Shown: positions 43,947 to 54,332, numbered from the stretch's first letter. The stretch: 64,000 nucleotides of DNA from Oegoconia quadripuncta (GCA_949316235.1 OX438749.1:22336414-22400413); one strand, 5' to 3'. Numbers and translations: made by a program. The notes: generated by a model not told the origin, from the letters alone.

Positions 43947-44350
43947 CTTTTTTTATATGAGAGGGCGGCAAACGAGCATGCGGGTCATCTGATGGAAAGC
44001 AATCACCGCCGCCCATGGACACCCGCAACACCAAAAGGGTCACAGATGCGTTGCCGGCCTTTGAGGAAGGTGTAGGCTCGTTTCTTGAAGGTTCCAATGT
44101 CGTACGTTGGGAATACCGCTGCAGGAAGTCCATTCCACAGGGTGGTCGTACGTGGTAAGAAGTTTCTTGAGAAACGTACAGTGGTAGCCTTCCACTCATC
44201 CAGGTGATGTGGATGGAAATTTTATGTTCGGCGAGAAGTGTATCGGTTAAATTGAGCAGCGGATATTAGCTCGAACAGTTCTTCAGAACACTCCCCATGA
44301 AATAGAGAATGCAGAATGAGGCGACGTCTCTTCGCAACGCCAGGGGATCC
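43947..44350 (-). pseudogene. LINE-C ORF2 C-terminal part and 3' end
   Basis: The longest LINE-C piece. On the minus strand LALRRDVASFCILY and GECSEELFELISAAQFNR, then [15 protein letters not shown] and the usual end, followed by the GACCCGCATGCTCGTTTGCC tail. Frameshifts are present. Confidence 0.82.
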
Positions 44351-44477
44351 AGTCGGTCCCAAACACTAATGTTTGGGATCGGTAGTGACGTTATGTTATA
44401 TTATGAAGCAGAGATGGTATGGCTTGATCACAGAACGCAGAATAATATAGAAATAATTTTATATCCGTATCATGTGT

Positions 44478-44665
44478 TTTTTTATGATTAGCTGGATACG
44501 CATTTGACCACATCTCACCTGATGGGTAGTGACGATGTGGCCGAAGATGAATCACGCGATCTCAGTAGATGCCTATTCACCCTGCTCTTGAAAATCCCAA
44601 GGTTGTAGGATTCAGGAAAGACTGACGCCGGAAGGGAGTTCCATGCCTTGGCTGTTCGCATTTAG
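44478..44665 (-). pseudogene. LINE-D ORF2 end and tail
   Basis: Plus strand shows ACCACATCTCACCTGATGG (reversed tail) and the reversed PESYNLGIF region. Frame partly intact. Confidence 0.72.
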
Positions 44666-44835
44666 ATTTGAGACCCGAGTTCTGTTCCCTTAGACAAATG
44701 TCAAACATTTCCATTTGTATACAAATGCTAACGTTTCTACTCTCACAGCGGATTGGTTGTCAACTGTTTGCTATTTATTGGCATCCAATCACCTTCTAGA
44801 AATGATGCGTTAGCGTTTAACCGTTAACGCTTTAC

Positions 44836-44995
44836 CTGATGGAAAGCAATCACCGCCGCCCATGGACACCCGCAACACCAAAAGGGTCACAGATGCGTTG
44901 CCGGCCTTTGAGGAAGGTGTAGGCTCGTTTCTTGAAGGTTCCAATGTCGTACTCGTTCGGGAATACCGCTGCAGGAAGTCCGTTCCACAGGGTTT
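44836..44995 (-). mobile_element. LINE-C internal fragment
   Basis: ACCTGATGGAAAGCAATCAC to GGAAGTCCGTTCCACAGGG. Lacks the distal tail, so it is not a simple 5' truncation. Confidence 0.75.
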
Positions 44996-45111
44996 GTGTG
45001 TAAGGATAAATTTGTTATATTTGATGCTATATAATAGGGTTTGTGTGCAACTATTTAGTTTGATAAGTAGAATGGGTACTTGAAAATAGATATTAATGTA
45101 TATATGTAACA

Positions 45112-45462
45112 GTGCTTAACCGATTTCTATTAAACATGGGTAAGACCACCTTGAAAACAGGAGCCTTCGAAAGTAAGCCGTTTCCAAATCTGTTCACCCG
45201 TTTCGACGCTACTCTGCAACAGACAATCTCGCACAGAAACAGGCTTCGGAACTTTTTGCGTTGCAAGTTGAAAAATACAAAACTCGGAAGGTTTTTAACC
45301 GAATATAAAATCCAAAAGCTCAAGGCATCCAGAGCCAACACAGGGTGGGCGTCCATTGTTCTCCTTTGCAGCAATAATTACAGTCCGTCTGGTGCCAGCA
45401 GTGCCAGTGAAGGAAACGTACAGCAAACATTCTGGAGACAAGGACTGGATTTTGCTGGATGA
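45112..45462 (+). CDS. unrecognised ORF
   Basis: Open frame to a stop at 45460; the first ATG in frame is near 45136. Basic, with LTRFDATLQQTISHRNRLRN-like composition (Arg/Lys-rich) and no recognised domain. A minus-strand ORF overlaps it. It lies between a LINE-C fragment and a Tc1/mariner-type MITE. It may be a chance ORF or part of an unknown TE. Confidence 0.2.
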   Translation: MLNRFLLNMGKTTLKTGAFESKPFPNLFTRFDATLQQTISHRNRLRNFLRCKLKNTKLGRFLTEYKIQKLKASRANTGWASIVLLCSNNYSPSGASSASEGNVQQTFWRQGLDFAG

Positions 45463-45492
45463 GACATGGCTTATTACCCAAACTTTTCAATA

Positions 45493-45759
45493 TACACCGT
45501 GTAACGGTTAAGTGTAGTCATATTTTAAGGGCTTGTTCTACCCATCAATACGAACAACTTTTACTATGGGGGCAACTTCGAAATCGCGAAAAAAAAATCA
45601 GCTGTTCCATAGAAAATTTCAATAACCTCCCGATGCAATGTATGAAACAGCTGATTTTTTTTTCGCGATTTCGAAGTTGCCCCCATAGTAAAAGTTGTTC
45701 GTATTGATGGGTAGAACAAGCCCTTAAAATATGACTACACTTAACCGTTACACCCTGTA
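45493..45759. mobile_element. Tc1/mariner-type palindromic MITE
   Basis: Arms of over 100 bp with near-perfect complementarity (about 45503-45611 and 45648-45749). Ends TACACCGTGTAACGG and reverse-complemented TACAGGGTGTAACGG. TA duplications at 45491-45492 and 45760-45761. The short loop includes AACCTCCCGATGCAATG. Confidence 0.92.
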
Positions 45760-45839
45760 TACCTGTCTTACAACCTACAGCTTAACCCCTCAGTCGATTT
45801 GGACAAATGAGGTGTCATTATCGTACTGGTGCCCGCACT

Positions 45840-46200
45840 CTTAGAAAATTTGGCTCACAAAGCACAATATTAGCGTTGTAGATTATTTATTGTTTGTGGC
45901 ACAAAAAACTTTATCAATGTATTCAAGTTAATTTAGGTATAAACACAATCTTTTTATTGTCCGATTCACTTTTGTGGAATAAACAACTTCACTTTTGCCA
46001 AATTTAAATTAACTAAACTTTATTGTTTCGATCACAATAATACTTTGTGAAGTTATTAAAGTTAATTTGTTCGAAATTCACAAAATTCTACGAAAACAAT
46101 CTGACAATATTTTATTGTTACGGTCACAACAAGAAATATGTGAAATTATTAAAGTGTAACATTGTTCAAAATTGACAAAATTCAAATTAAAGGCTTTGAC
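45840..46200. repeat. AT-rich degenerate internal repeat
   Basis: Recurring phrases: AACTTTATTGTT / ATTTTATTGTTACGGTC and GTGAAGTTATTAAAGTTAA / GTGAAATTATTAAAGTGTAA. This suggests decayed tandem units of about 110 bp. Confidence 0.5.
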
Positions 46201-46347
46201 ATATTTATTTTGAGGTTGGTACAACTCTGAGATACAACAAAGTAAACGTAAAGAATTTTACAACGTGGCGCGCGGTGCGGGGTACAGCGGGGGGAGCTGT
46301 ATTTTGTCGTATGCGCAACCTACGTATTTAGTTCAAGTCACACTTGC

Positions 46348-47006
46348 ATGGCGGATGGTCACGGCGCGCATTTTACCACGGGTGTGGGCTACCAATGTTT
46401 ATTAATTTTATGTGCCTGTAATGGATTTAGTCCAGTTCTTCGAGAATGTCTCTCGCACCTCACAGAGAGTATGTTGGGTAAGTTTTTTGTTTGTAAATTT
46501 ACTTCTCGTGCATGCCGCGCGCCGGTGAGGCTTGGTATGTAATGGCTGTATTTCAAATGGACGTTCGTTATTGTATACTCCTGCTTCAGTCTCGAAAATA
46601 ACCATATAGAGAGATACCTACTTACCGTGTTGTTATTTTGTATAAAATGAGACCTGCACAGCTAATAGCATATGTACCGCGATTCGAGTGAGAAAGAGTT
46701 ATGCGCAACACGGCATATTTTAAAACTACTTACTTATATCATAGACTAGGCATATCGTGATTCTCTCACTTGAGTTTATTTGTGCTAGCTGTGCTGGATC
46801 TGGTATGCCATTGCATGATAGATAGAGATATAGGATATGGAGACTGAGAAATCGATTTTTTTCTTGCTCCAACAAAATTATTTTCTTGTTGATAAAGTAG
46901 CTACCAAGCTACCTACCTATATGTCCTGTAGGTGCCTACAGGACATATAGGTAGGGGTGTGGTTGGGGGTGTGGTTGGGGGTGTGGGTGGGGGTGTGGAT
47001 GGGGGT

Positions 47007-47045
<39 letters not shown>

Positions 47046-47400
47046 TGGATTAACATAGGCAAAATTTTGCTGAACCGATTTTGATGAAGTCGCGGACGGA
47101 AAGCTAGTTTATGATATAATCATAAATAGCATTTGTGACAACTTGGCAATGTTTCACTTATAAGTTTAGGGAATGTAAAATAGTTTATTTATTTTACAGC
47201 TGGCGAAGAACAAGCAAACGTAGCGGCATTACTAGGAATTGTCGCATTGCTTCGGCAGATGCATACCGTCACAGTTCCTAAAAAGAAACTTTGGAGACTA
47301 ACCAGGGAAGAAACCAGGAACGGCTTCCTGGCTCACGTATCAACAGCATCTGAAATCGCAACTTTTTGCACTCTAAGAGAGGCATTTAACTTCTCTAAAG
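46348..47400 (+). CDS. two-exon candidate gene, unrecognised (partial)
   Basis: Exon 1: 46348-46477, ATG in a locally CpG-rich region (GGCGCGCGGTGCGGGGTAC near 46267), ending TTGG / GTAAGTTTT, a strong donor, phase 1. Exon 2: 47200-47400, after TTTATTTTACAG, beginning with two bases that complete the split codon and ending TCTAAAG / GTATAC, phase 1. Exon 1 encodes MADGHGAHF..., a cysteine/leucine-rich stretch (LLILCACNGF) and RECLSHLTESML. Exon 2 gives GEEQANVAALLGIVALLRQM and then KKKLWRLTREETRNGFLAHV. Without splicing the exon 2 frame continues only to 47468. Later exons were not identified. Family unknown; the KKLWR-TREE-R-GF--HV block may be transposon-derived. Confidence 0.45.
46913..46954. 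repeat. perfect 20-bp-arm palindrome
   Basis: CTACCTATATGTCCTGTAGG, two-base loop, exact complement. Lies in the candidate intron of the 46.3 kb gene. Confidence 0.9.
46955..47043 (+). repeat. G-rich repeat followed by GT microsatellite
   Basis: GGGGTGTGGTT-type units with at least four G-runs, then a GT run (about 47007-47042). Confidence 0.9.
47060..47109 (+). mobile_element. Helitron-like 3' terminus
   Basis: GAACCGATTTTGATGAAG then GTCGCGGACGGAAAGCTAGT followed by T, the CTAGT / T junction style of the 38.6 kb element. Confidence 0.45.
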
Positions 47401-47639
47401 GTATACCAAACCAGCCATATATTCTTGCAGTAAGACCAAATTGGAAATATATGTATACACATGTATGAAATCGTAACCACCGCTGGCCCACATTACCAGG
47501 TACCTACAGTTTGTGAAGCTATTAAGCTGACTTACAACTTGTACTGGACCTTAGATTGTGCATATCCAAAGGCAGCTTTCCCGTGTTGGATGTTTATTCA
47601 ACGGGCAATTTTTGACATGCAGTCTTTACTACTTTAACG

Positions 47640-48135
47640 AAGATTAGATTTAACATTCGAAGACTAATTCGGTAAACAATGCTGGTTGAAGTAAAGATAT
47701 TAGAATTAACAGAACCAAGTCTCCCAGCAATGTATGCCGAATTAGTCTCTGAATTAAGGATTGTGTAATATTTTCTTAATCCCCATTAAGATGATGGTCA
47801 CCGTGCCGCATGTGAATTCAAATAGTAATTTAATTTACTATTTTAGTGAGTAAGTACATAACATTACTAAGTAATGAAACTACCTACTTGAAAGGTACTA
47901 ACTACAAGGTAATGTCAGTAGTGTCTACCATTTATACTACTAGGGTAAATGCAAAAGCGTGCAACAGGCCAACGGTGTGCTCAGACCACGAAACTGAACA
48001 ACGTTCAGTATGGAAATACCAAAAACATTTTGTGGTCTGAGCTCATCTTTGAGCTGTCGTACGTTTTTACATATACACCCTGTATGGATTTTACTGATTC
48101 CCATGCTAGTGATAGTACCTGGGAACTCTGGGTAC
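47640..48135 (+). repeat. duplicated block, copy 1
   Basis: Homologous over most of its length to 48420-48960. Contains a short TIR unit (ACTAATTCGGTAAACAATG / CAATGTATGCCGAATTAGT) and GTAGTGTCTACCATTTATAC. It also has a short hairpin from GCTCAGACCACGAAACTGAA to TTTGTGGTCTGAGC. Confidence 0.75.
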
Positions 48136-48419
48136 TATCGATCCCAAGGTAATTTCACCGTAGGGCTAGGAATACGAAGGGTAGTAAGGTAGATCTTATG
48201 TTATTTTGTAAAGCCTTTGTGATTTTTATAGATAACTTTTTGTATAAGTAATAAACATGTGGTACCTCCATTAGTTATTATTAGTTAATTTAAAAAACTC
48301 CACTGATGTATAATTACATATAAATAAAGTTATAAAAGGTTTTTATTTGCGACACAATAAGTTTATTTGTATCTCATTACTATTTTAACGAATAAGAGAT
48401 GTTTAAATTAATAACTAAA

Positions 48420-48960
48420 GGGTCTGTTACACAATTTTACATTCAGAGACTAATTCGGCAAACATTGTTGGTTGAATTAACGATATTGAAATTAACGAAA
48501 CCAAACTTCTCAGCAATGTATGTCGAATTAGTCTCTAAATTTAAGATGGTGTAATATTTCCTTAATGGGGGCGCCGCGTTGCGAGCCAAATATTAATTTA
48601 CTTACTTAAACGAATTATTACATAGTATGTAAGTAATGAAACAACTTGAAGTCTATGTCAGTAGTGTCTACCATTTATACTGAGTATAAATGCAAAAGCT
48701 CTACAGCTCAATGGTATACTCAGACCACGAAACTGAACAACTTTTCCAAAGAACCATGGGTCGAAATCAGAAAATTTTTGTTGGTTTCTTCATACAAACC
48801 TTCAACAGTCGACAGTATATTCTGTATGGAACTACTAAAAATATTTCTCGCGTTTCTTTGGAAAAGATATTGAGTTTTGTAGTCTGAACACATCTTTCAG
48901 CTGTATGGATTTTACTGACTCCCATGCTAGTGACAGTACTGTAGGTACTAACTGTAGTAC
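48420..48960 (+). repeat. duplicated block, copy 2
   Basis: Same order of landmarks as copy 1. The internal hairpin MITE is longer here (about 48719-48890, TTTTCCAAAGAACC / CGTTTCTTTGGAAAAG). Confidence 0.75.
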
Positions 48961-49134
48961 TAATAACAAAATAAATGCAAAATAAACATAATTATTATTT
49001 AAGTCAATGTTTTATTTAATATCTGTTAAACCCCCCTCCCCCCATTGTGAGAGCAAATTCTTTTTTATATTTTGGATTACCTTTGTTAATTGTTTAGAAA
49101 ATTAAGTTACTTGTGTAAAATTAATAGGTATATA

Positions 49135-49415
49135 AGTTGCTACTCTATGTAAAACACTGCATTCAGTTTGCCATTCAACGAACCAGTTATTCATTACCCT
49201 ATCAACCCCTTCAGGCCGTATGTATATCACGTAGATCATACATAAGTTCATCATGCGTAGTTTAACGTTCATCGTACGTTCAACTACATATTACTTACAC
49301 ATGATATACGCACGTCCTGAAGGGGTAGCAACTATTGGTAGGGTCTAGGGTAGCAATAACTGGTTTGTTAGAATGGCAAACTAAATGTGTTTACAGAGTA
49401 ACAACAACAATTGGT
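49135..49415. mobile_element. foldback element with nested palindromes
   Basis: Outer arms AGTTTGCCATTC...CCAGTTATT (about 49135-49200) and the reversed counterpart (about 49343-49415). Inner arms ACCCCTTCAGG (49204) and CCTGAAGGGGT (to 49329). No ORF. Confidence 0.7.
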
Positions 49416-49519
49416 TTGCTCTCTTACCAAAGTGAATTAAATACAACAACAAAAGAAAATATATACAGTGACAAAGTATAGATTTTATATTTTGCCACAT
49501 TAACAACGTCAAAATGGAA

Positions 49520-49865
49520 GGCTAATCGGACACATTGCTACAGTAACATAGCAACATAGTTCTGCTGTTTCATTGACAATATTTCAGTAGTCGGGGTGAC
49601 AAATCTTTCTCAAATGATGGTCGGATACATTGCTACAGTGACATAGCTCTGCTGTTATATTGTCAATATTTCTGTAGTTGGAGTGACAAATCTTTCTCAA
49701 ATGATGGTCGGATACATTGCTACAGTGACATAGCTCTGCTGTTATATTGTCAATATTTCTGTAGTTGGAGTGACAAATCTTTCTCAAATGATGGTCGGAT
49801 ACATTGCTACAGTGACATAGCTCTGCTGTTATATTGTCAATATTTCTGTAGTTGGAGTGACAAAA
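49520..49865 (+). repeat. 87-bp tandem repeat, about four units
   Basis: TCAAATGATGGTCGG recurs at 49610, 49697 and 49784 (87-bp spacing). The last units are nearly identical and the first is diverged. The ORF seen across it is repeat-driven. Confidence 0.9.
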
Positions 49866-50841
49866 GTAGATTTGACTTTATGACAACGTTGTTAACATTG
49901 TCATTAGGTTTTGCATATTTAACAATATCTAAGTTGTTTCGGAATGTTGTTACATTGACAAACACCTGTCGACAATAAAAACGTTAACTCAAATGCAACG
50001 TTCCTATGTGGGTTGTATAGCGTTTAAGTTTTGTTGTTATATTGACAGTAAATTTCTCTCAGTGCGGAGTGTCTTAACAATAAATCCAATATGGCGAATG
50101 CAAGCTGCCATTTTGTCACTTGGCAACAAATAATTCTGTTATCCCATCGAGATGGGAATCAAATGAAAGTTCTTGACGAAAGGAATTCAAAAATAGTCCA
50201 TAATTTGGAAATAAAAAAAAAACGACAAAATTGATGGAATAAATGATAAGGCCAAGTAGATTAGACCAATGGATATTGTTAAAAGCTAGGTCTTCGAAAC
50301 TACTTAACCGTATTTCATCAAACATAGCTTCTTAGCTACCTGTTTCTAAGTCTTTCATATAAAAAAAAATCGGACCAAGCATTACTGAGATATACGATGA
50401 TGACGTGTTCGACGATGGCAGCGTGGCTGATAGGAGTGACGTTCGTTTAATAGCACTGATCACTCAATCCAATGTTCAGAGATCAGGTGCTATGACCGGC
50501 TCGTAAAACCACGCAAAATCACAAAAATTAATGAGTTTCACATAAATAACATAAACAATCTTCATTCAAGGCTTCAGGTAAAGTGTTTCTATGATGTCAA
50601 GGAATATTTAAATTATCAAAATGCTATGTAAAGTGTCACAAATCATATTTTGCACATCTGTATGCAGATTGAATACATGATTCCTAAATTTCTTATCAGA
50701 CCTTATAAACGGCGAGAATTGCTTGTATAGTTATTCGTTTTAGGCATTTTGCTATCTAAGCATTGTGCGTTTTAGATGACCTGCTCAGGGGTTGTAGCGT
50801 ATAAACTAGCCGTGGTTCTCTTTCTTATCCGCGAAAGGATG
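49866..50841. other. no gene recognised
   Basis: AT-rich. CGTATTTCATCAAACATAGC near 50310 matches phrases near 25250-25310, so it is part of a dispersed repeat. Confidence 0.4.
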
Positions 50842-51049
50842 TTTTTTTTTCTGTGCATAACGGGTTAGCACTTGACTTCAATCACACCTGATGTTAAGTG
50901 AAGGTGAGGCCGAAGGTGGAAGCGTACCGACCCGGAACCCCCAAATATTTGGGGAACTGTCAATCTTTTCTCTGACGACCGGAACACAACAATGCTATTA
51001 ACATTGCTGTTTGTCGGCAGATTTAGATAAGATGGTGGTAGCTAGCCAG
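50842..51049 (-). mobile_element. SINE-1, 5' truncated
   Basis: T-run, GTGCATAACGGGTTAGCAC, CACACCTGATGTTAAGTG, body to GCTAGCCAG. Confidence 0.87.
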
Positions 51050-51239
51050 ACTGTCTCAACCAATTCAATTTTTATTTATGAGTACTGGATATTAAAAGTT
51101 GAGAAATGACTGGTTGAATAAATTAAGAATACATATGGGACACTAAAATGGTTTGCAAATTATTAAGTAAATTACTTATTATTACTTGTTTAAGTAAATT
51201 ATTTAGTTGGAATAATCATATAATAATAATATAATATAA

Positions 51240-53322
51240 TGTATAGATTTTCCTGAAGAATTCGGTAAATGTGCGGATAATATGTGTTACGACTCTAAAC
51301 ACTGTTTGTTGCTTGATAATATCTATAATAACTTAATATATATTCTCAAAAAAGGTGCCGAGAGTACACATGTGAGTCCTGTAAAGAAGCACCGTGCTAA
51401 CAAATATGTAGTGGGATGGAATAAGCACGTCCGCGAGGCTCACCATGAAGCCCGACTGTGTTACCATATATGGCTTTTATGGAATAAACCGGTTTCTGGT
51501 TACATTTATGAAAATATGTGTAGAACAAGAAATAATTTTAAGTTAAAATTGAAATATTGTCAGGAAAATCAACAGCAAATTAAAATGGACTTGTTAGCAA
51601 ATAGTCATAAAGAAAAGCAATTTGGTAAATTTTGGAAACTAACCAATAAATTAAATCATAAGTCGGGAATACTGGAGAGTGTCGGGGGCGTGCATGAACC
51701 TACCGAAATAGCGAATGCCTTTTTAAAACAGTTTAAGGTTGATCCTCTCGCGTGTGACACGCCAGTGGCAACCGGTGCGGGGGCGGCCGTGGCCGGGGAC
51801 CCCTCCCCTCCTATTAGGTTCTCCGCCAAAGAAGTAGCGAAAATAATCCAGAAGATGGTGCGGGGTAAGTCTCCCGGTCACGACGGCCTCAGCATCGAGC
51901 ACTTAAAGTACGCGGGTGTACACCTGCCGCGAGTACTTGCAATGTTTTTTAATTTATGCTTAAGTCATAGTTACCTACCATCTGAACTTACCGAGACAAT
52001 TGTAGTCCCGATTGTGAAGAATAAAACGGGCGATGCCTCCGATGTGTCTAATTACAGGCCTATCTCCCTGGCAACTGTAATTGCAAAGGTGTTGGACAGT
52101 CTACTTGATAAAGTTTTAGCTAAGCACACTGTTCTAGAAGATGGTCAGTTCGGATTTAGACCAGGCTTATCGACCGAAAGTGCCATCTTATGCCTCAAGC
52201 AGACTGTTCAATATTACACAGAGAGAAAAACACCTGTATTTGCGTGTTTCTTGGACTTGTCGAGGGCATTCGACCTGGTTAATTATGACTTGCTTTGGCA
52301 TAAACTTACCCATGAGACCACTGTACCAGCGCACATTACAGCGCTATTAAAATTTTGGTACAGTAGGCAAAAAAATAGGGTGAAGTGGGCAGGCTCATAC
52401 TCGAACGAATTCGGGTTGAAATGTGGGGTAAGACAGGGGGGGCTGAGCTCCCCTCGCCTATTTAATCTTTATGTAAATAAGCTATTGGGTGAGCTCAGCA
52501 GCGCCAAAGTTGGATGTCACATAGACGGTGTTTGTATTAACAACATAAGTTACGCTGATGACATGGTGCTGCTGAGCCCATCTATTGGCGCATTAAGGAA
52601 GCTTCTGTCGATCTGCGAGTCTTACGCGGTGGCGCATGGGCTCAAGTACAATACCGGTAAAAGTGAATGGCTAGTCTTCAAGTCCGGTACTTTGACGTAC
52701 TCGCACTTGCTAGAACTCTTACTCTCGGGTTCTCCACTAAGTCGAGTACAGAGGTTTAAATACTTGGGTCACTGGGTCACCGAGGATCTCAAGGATAACG
52801 TCGACATTGATCGGGAACGTAGGTCGCTGGCAGTCCGCTGTAACATGTTGGCCCGCAGTTTTGCACGTTGCACTAGGCCAGTAAAAATCACGCTTTTTAA
52901 GGCATTCTGCCAGTCTTTTTATGCGTGGAGCCTGTGGACTAAATTTACTCGGCGGGCGTTCAGCGATCTGCGTGTCCAGTACAATAACGCGTTCAGGGTG
53001 CTCTTGGGGTTACCGTGGCGCTGTAGTGCGTCAGGAATGCTCGCGGAGGCGCGAGTCGACACTTTTGAGGCGCTAGTGCGAAAGCGCTGCGCCTCTTTGC
53101 TGGCGCGCTTGCGGTCAACCGCCAACAGCATCCTGAACGTGTTTGTGGACAGGTGGGATTCCCCCCTCCTATGGAACTGGGTGAAAACTCACCTTAAATG
53201 TGAAAAAAAAAAAAATCTGTTAATTTTTACGACGTTTGTGATATACTAACATAGTCTGTAAGTCAGTGTATACTAATATCTATGGACCTGGTCTGAAATA
53301 AATTTTTCAATTCAATTCAAAA
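51240..53322 (+). mobile_element. LINE-H, 5' truncated
   Basis: RT-encoding LINE whose frame is open from 51240, upstream of the first ATG. It ends with TCTGAAATAAATTTTTC and AATTC-type repeats (53308-53322). The endonuclease part is missing. Confidence 0.85.
51282..53249 (+). CDS. LINE-H reverse transcriptase ORF (655 codons from the first ATG)
   Basis: Reverse transcriptase of a non-LTR retrotransposon. RT motifs in order: RGKSPGHDGLSIEHLK (194-209), NYRPISLATVIAKVLD (257-272), GQFGFRPGLSTESA (288-301), FLDLSRAFD (323-331, motif A), GVRQGGLSSP (382-391, motif B) and SYADD (423-427, motif C). A thumb/C-terminal region follows with FKYLGHWVTEDL. The N-terminal endonuclease is absent; the true upstream frame continues to 51240, so this ATG is internal. 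Codons are GC-richer than the flanks. No internal stops, so a young copy. Motif style suggests the L2/CR1 group; not resolved. The last codons run over an A-run (KKKNLL). Confidence 0.92.
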   Translation: MCYDSKHCLLLDNIYNNLIYILKKGAESTHVSPVKKHRANKYVVGWNKHVREAHHEARLCYHIWLLWNKPVSGYIYENMCRTRNNFKLKLKYCQENQQQIKMDLLANSHKEKQFGKFWKLTNKLNHKSGILESVGGVHEPTEIANAFLKQFKVDPLACDTPVATGAGAAVAGDPSPPIRFSAKEVAKIIQKMVRGKSPGHDGLSIEHLKYAGVHLPRVLAMFFNLCLSHSYLPSELTETIVVPIVKNKTGDASDVSNYRPISLATVIAKVLDSLLDKVLAKHTVLEDGQFGFRPGLSTESAILCLKQTVQYYTERKTPVFACFLDLSRAFDLVNYDLLWHKLTHETTVPAHITALLKFWYSRQKNRVKWAGSYSNEFGLKCGVRQGGLSSPRLFNLYVNKLLGELSSAKVGCHIDGVCINNISYADDMVLLSPSIGALRKLLSICESYAVAHGLKYNTGKSEWLVFKSGTLTYSHLLELLLSGSPLSRVQRFKYLGHWVTEDLKDNVDIDRERRSLAVRCNMLARSFARCTRPVKITLFKAFCQSFYAWSLWTKFTRRAFSDLRVQYNNAFRVLLGLPWRCSASGMLAEARVDTFEALVRKRCASLLARLRSTANSILNVFVDRWDSPLLWNWVKTHLKCEKKKNLLIFTTFVIY

Positions 53323-53323
53323 A

Positions 53324-53584
53324 TAATATCCTTAGACATACACACAGCGCCATCTAGTTCCACAGTAAGCAACTATAGGCTTGTGTTGTGGATACCAGAT
53401 GGTTGATATACTACATAAATACATTATTTTTTTGGAAATAAATACTTATTATAAATGAAAACACCCATAACTCTTGTACACATGTCCGTATTCATCACAC
53501 AAACATATGCCCCTAGCGGGATTCGAACCCGCAACCTTTTGGTATAGTGGTCAGAGTTGCTAACCACTACACCAAACAGGTCGT
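53324..53584 (-). mobile_element. SINE-2 abutting the LINE-H tail
   Basis: ATATCCTTAGACATACACAC, body, reversed B box GGGATTCGAACCC and head. Head A and B boxes intact. Confidence 0.92.
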
Positions 53585-54086
53585 CTCTATATAAGTAAGT
53601 TCTTATATATATGAATATTGCAGTTAAAGAATAGCTTGTAAAAATAGCCCGTTAGCAATACCCCTTCCAGCGTCCCAAGAGTGGTGCATCCATTCGCAAT
53701 ATGCTAGATAGTCCCTGAATATTTTAGGCCCCATCAACCCATGTCGTTCAGCTTTCGCTTCACCCCTACACACTTATGGCCCTCCAAAATCTCGCAGCTA
53801 AATTCAACCACAACAACTAGAATTCAAGGTTCAATATGTAAATATCGTCTGGGTGACTTAAGGCATTTAGCTTATGGCCAGTCGAATTTGCATTTAAGCA
53901 CGTCGTTCTTGGTGAATGTTTATTGCTAGTTGAAATATCTGTTAGGGGTCGATAAATGCATCAGACTATTCGGTTAGATATACCTAATCTTGGCAGACGT
54001 TTTGGACTCTGGATAACTACACTACACTGCTCATTGTGACCATTTCGGAGGTGGAGACCTGTGGACCTGGGGGGAAACAAAAATAA
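53585..54086. other. no gene recognised
   Basis: A plus ORF (53741-53929) lacks motifs. Confidence 0.4.
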
Positions 54087-54332
54087 TAATATATAATAAT
54101 AATAATAAATATTTCGGACACTTAAGCCAATCAACTAGTCCCAAACTAAGCAAAGCTTGTGCTATGGATACTAGATAACGGATAAACATACATAAATATT
54201 TATATAAACATCCAAGACTCTGGAATAAATGTTCGTATTCATCACACAAACATTTACCCCTCGCGGGATTCGAACCCGCAACCGTTGGTTTCGCTGATAG
54301 GGTCACTATCCACTACACCAATCGGTCGTCGT
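54087..54332 (-). mobile_element. SINE-3, full length
   Basis: AAT-repeat tail, ATATTTCGGACACTTAAGCC, reversed B box and head ending CACTACACCAATCGG. Confidence 0.92.

Noticed and set aside
49584..49787. Repetitive ORF with HHLRKICH-type blocks
   Set aside because: Directly produced by the 87-bp tandem repeat.
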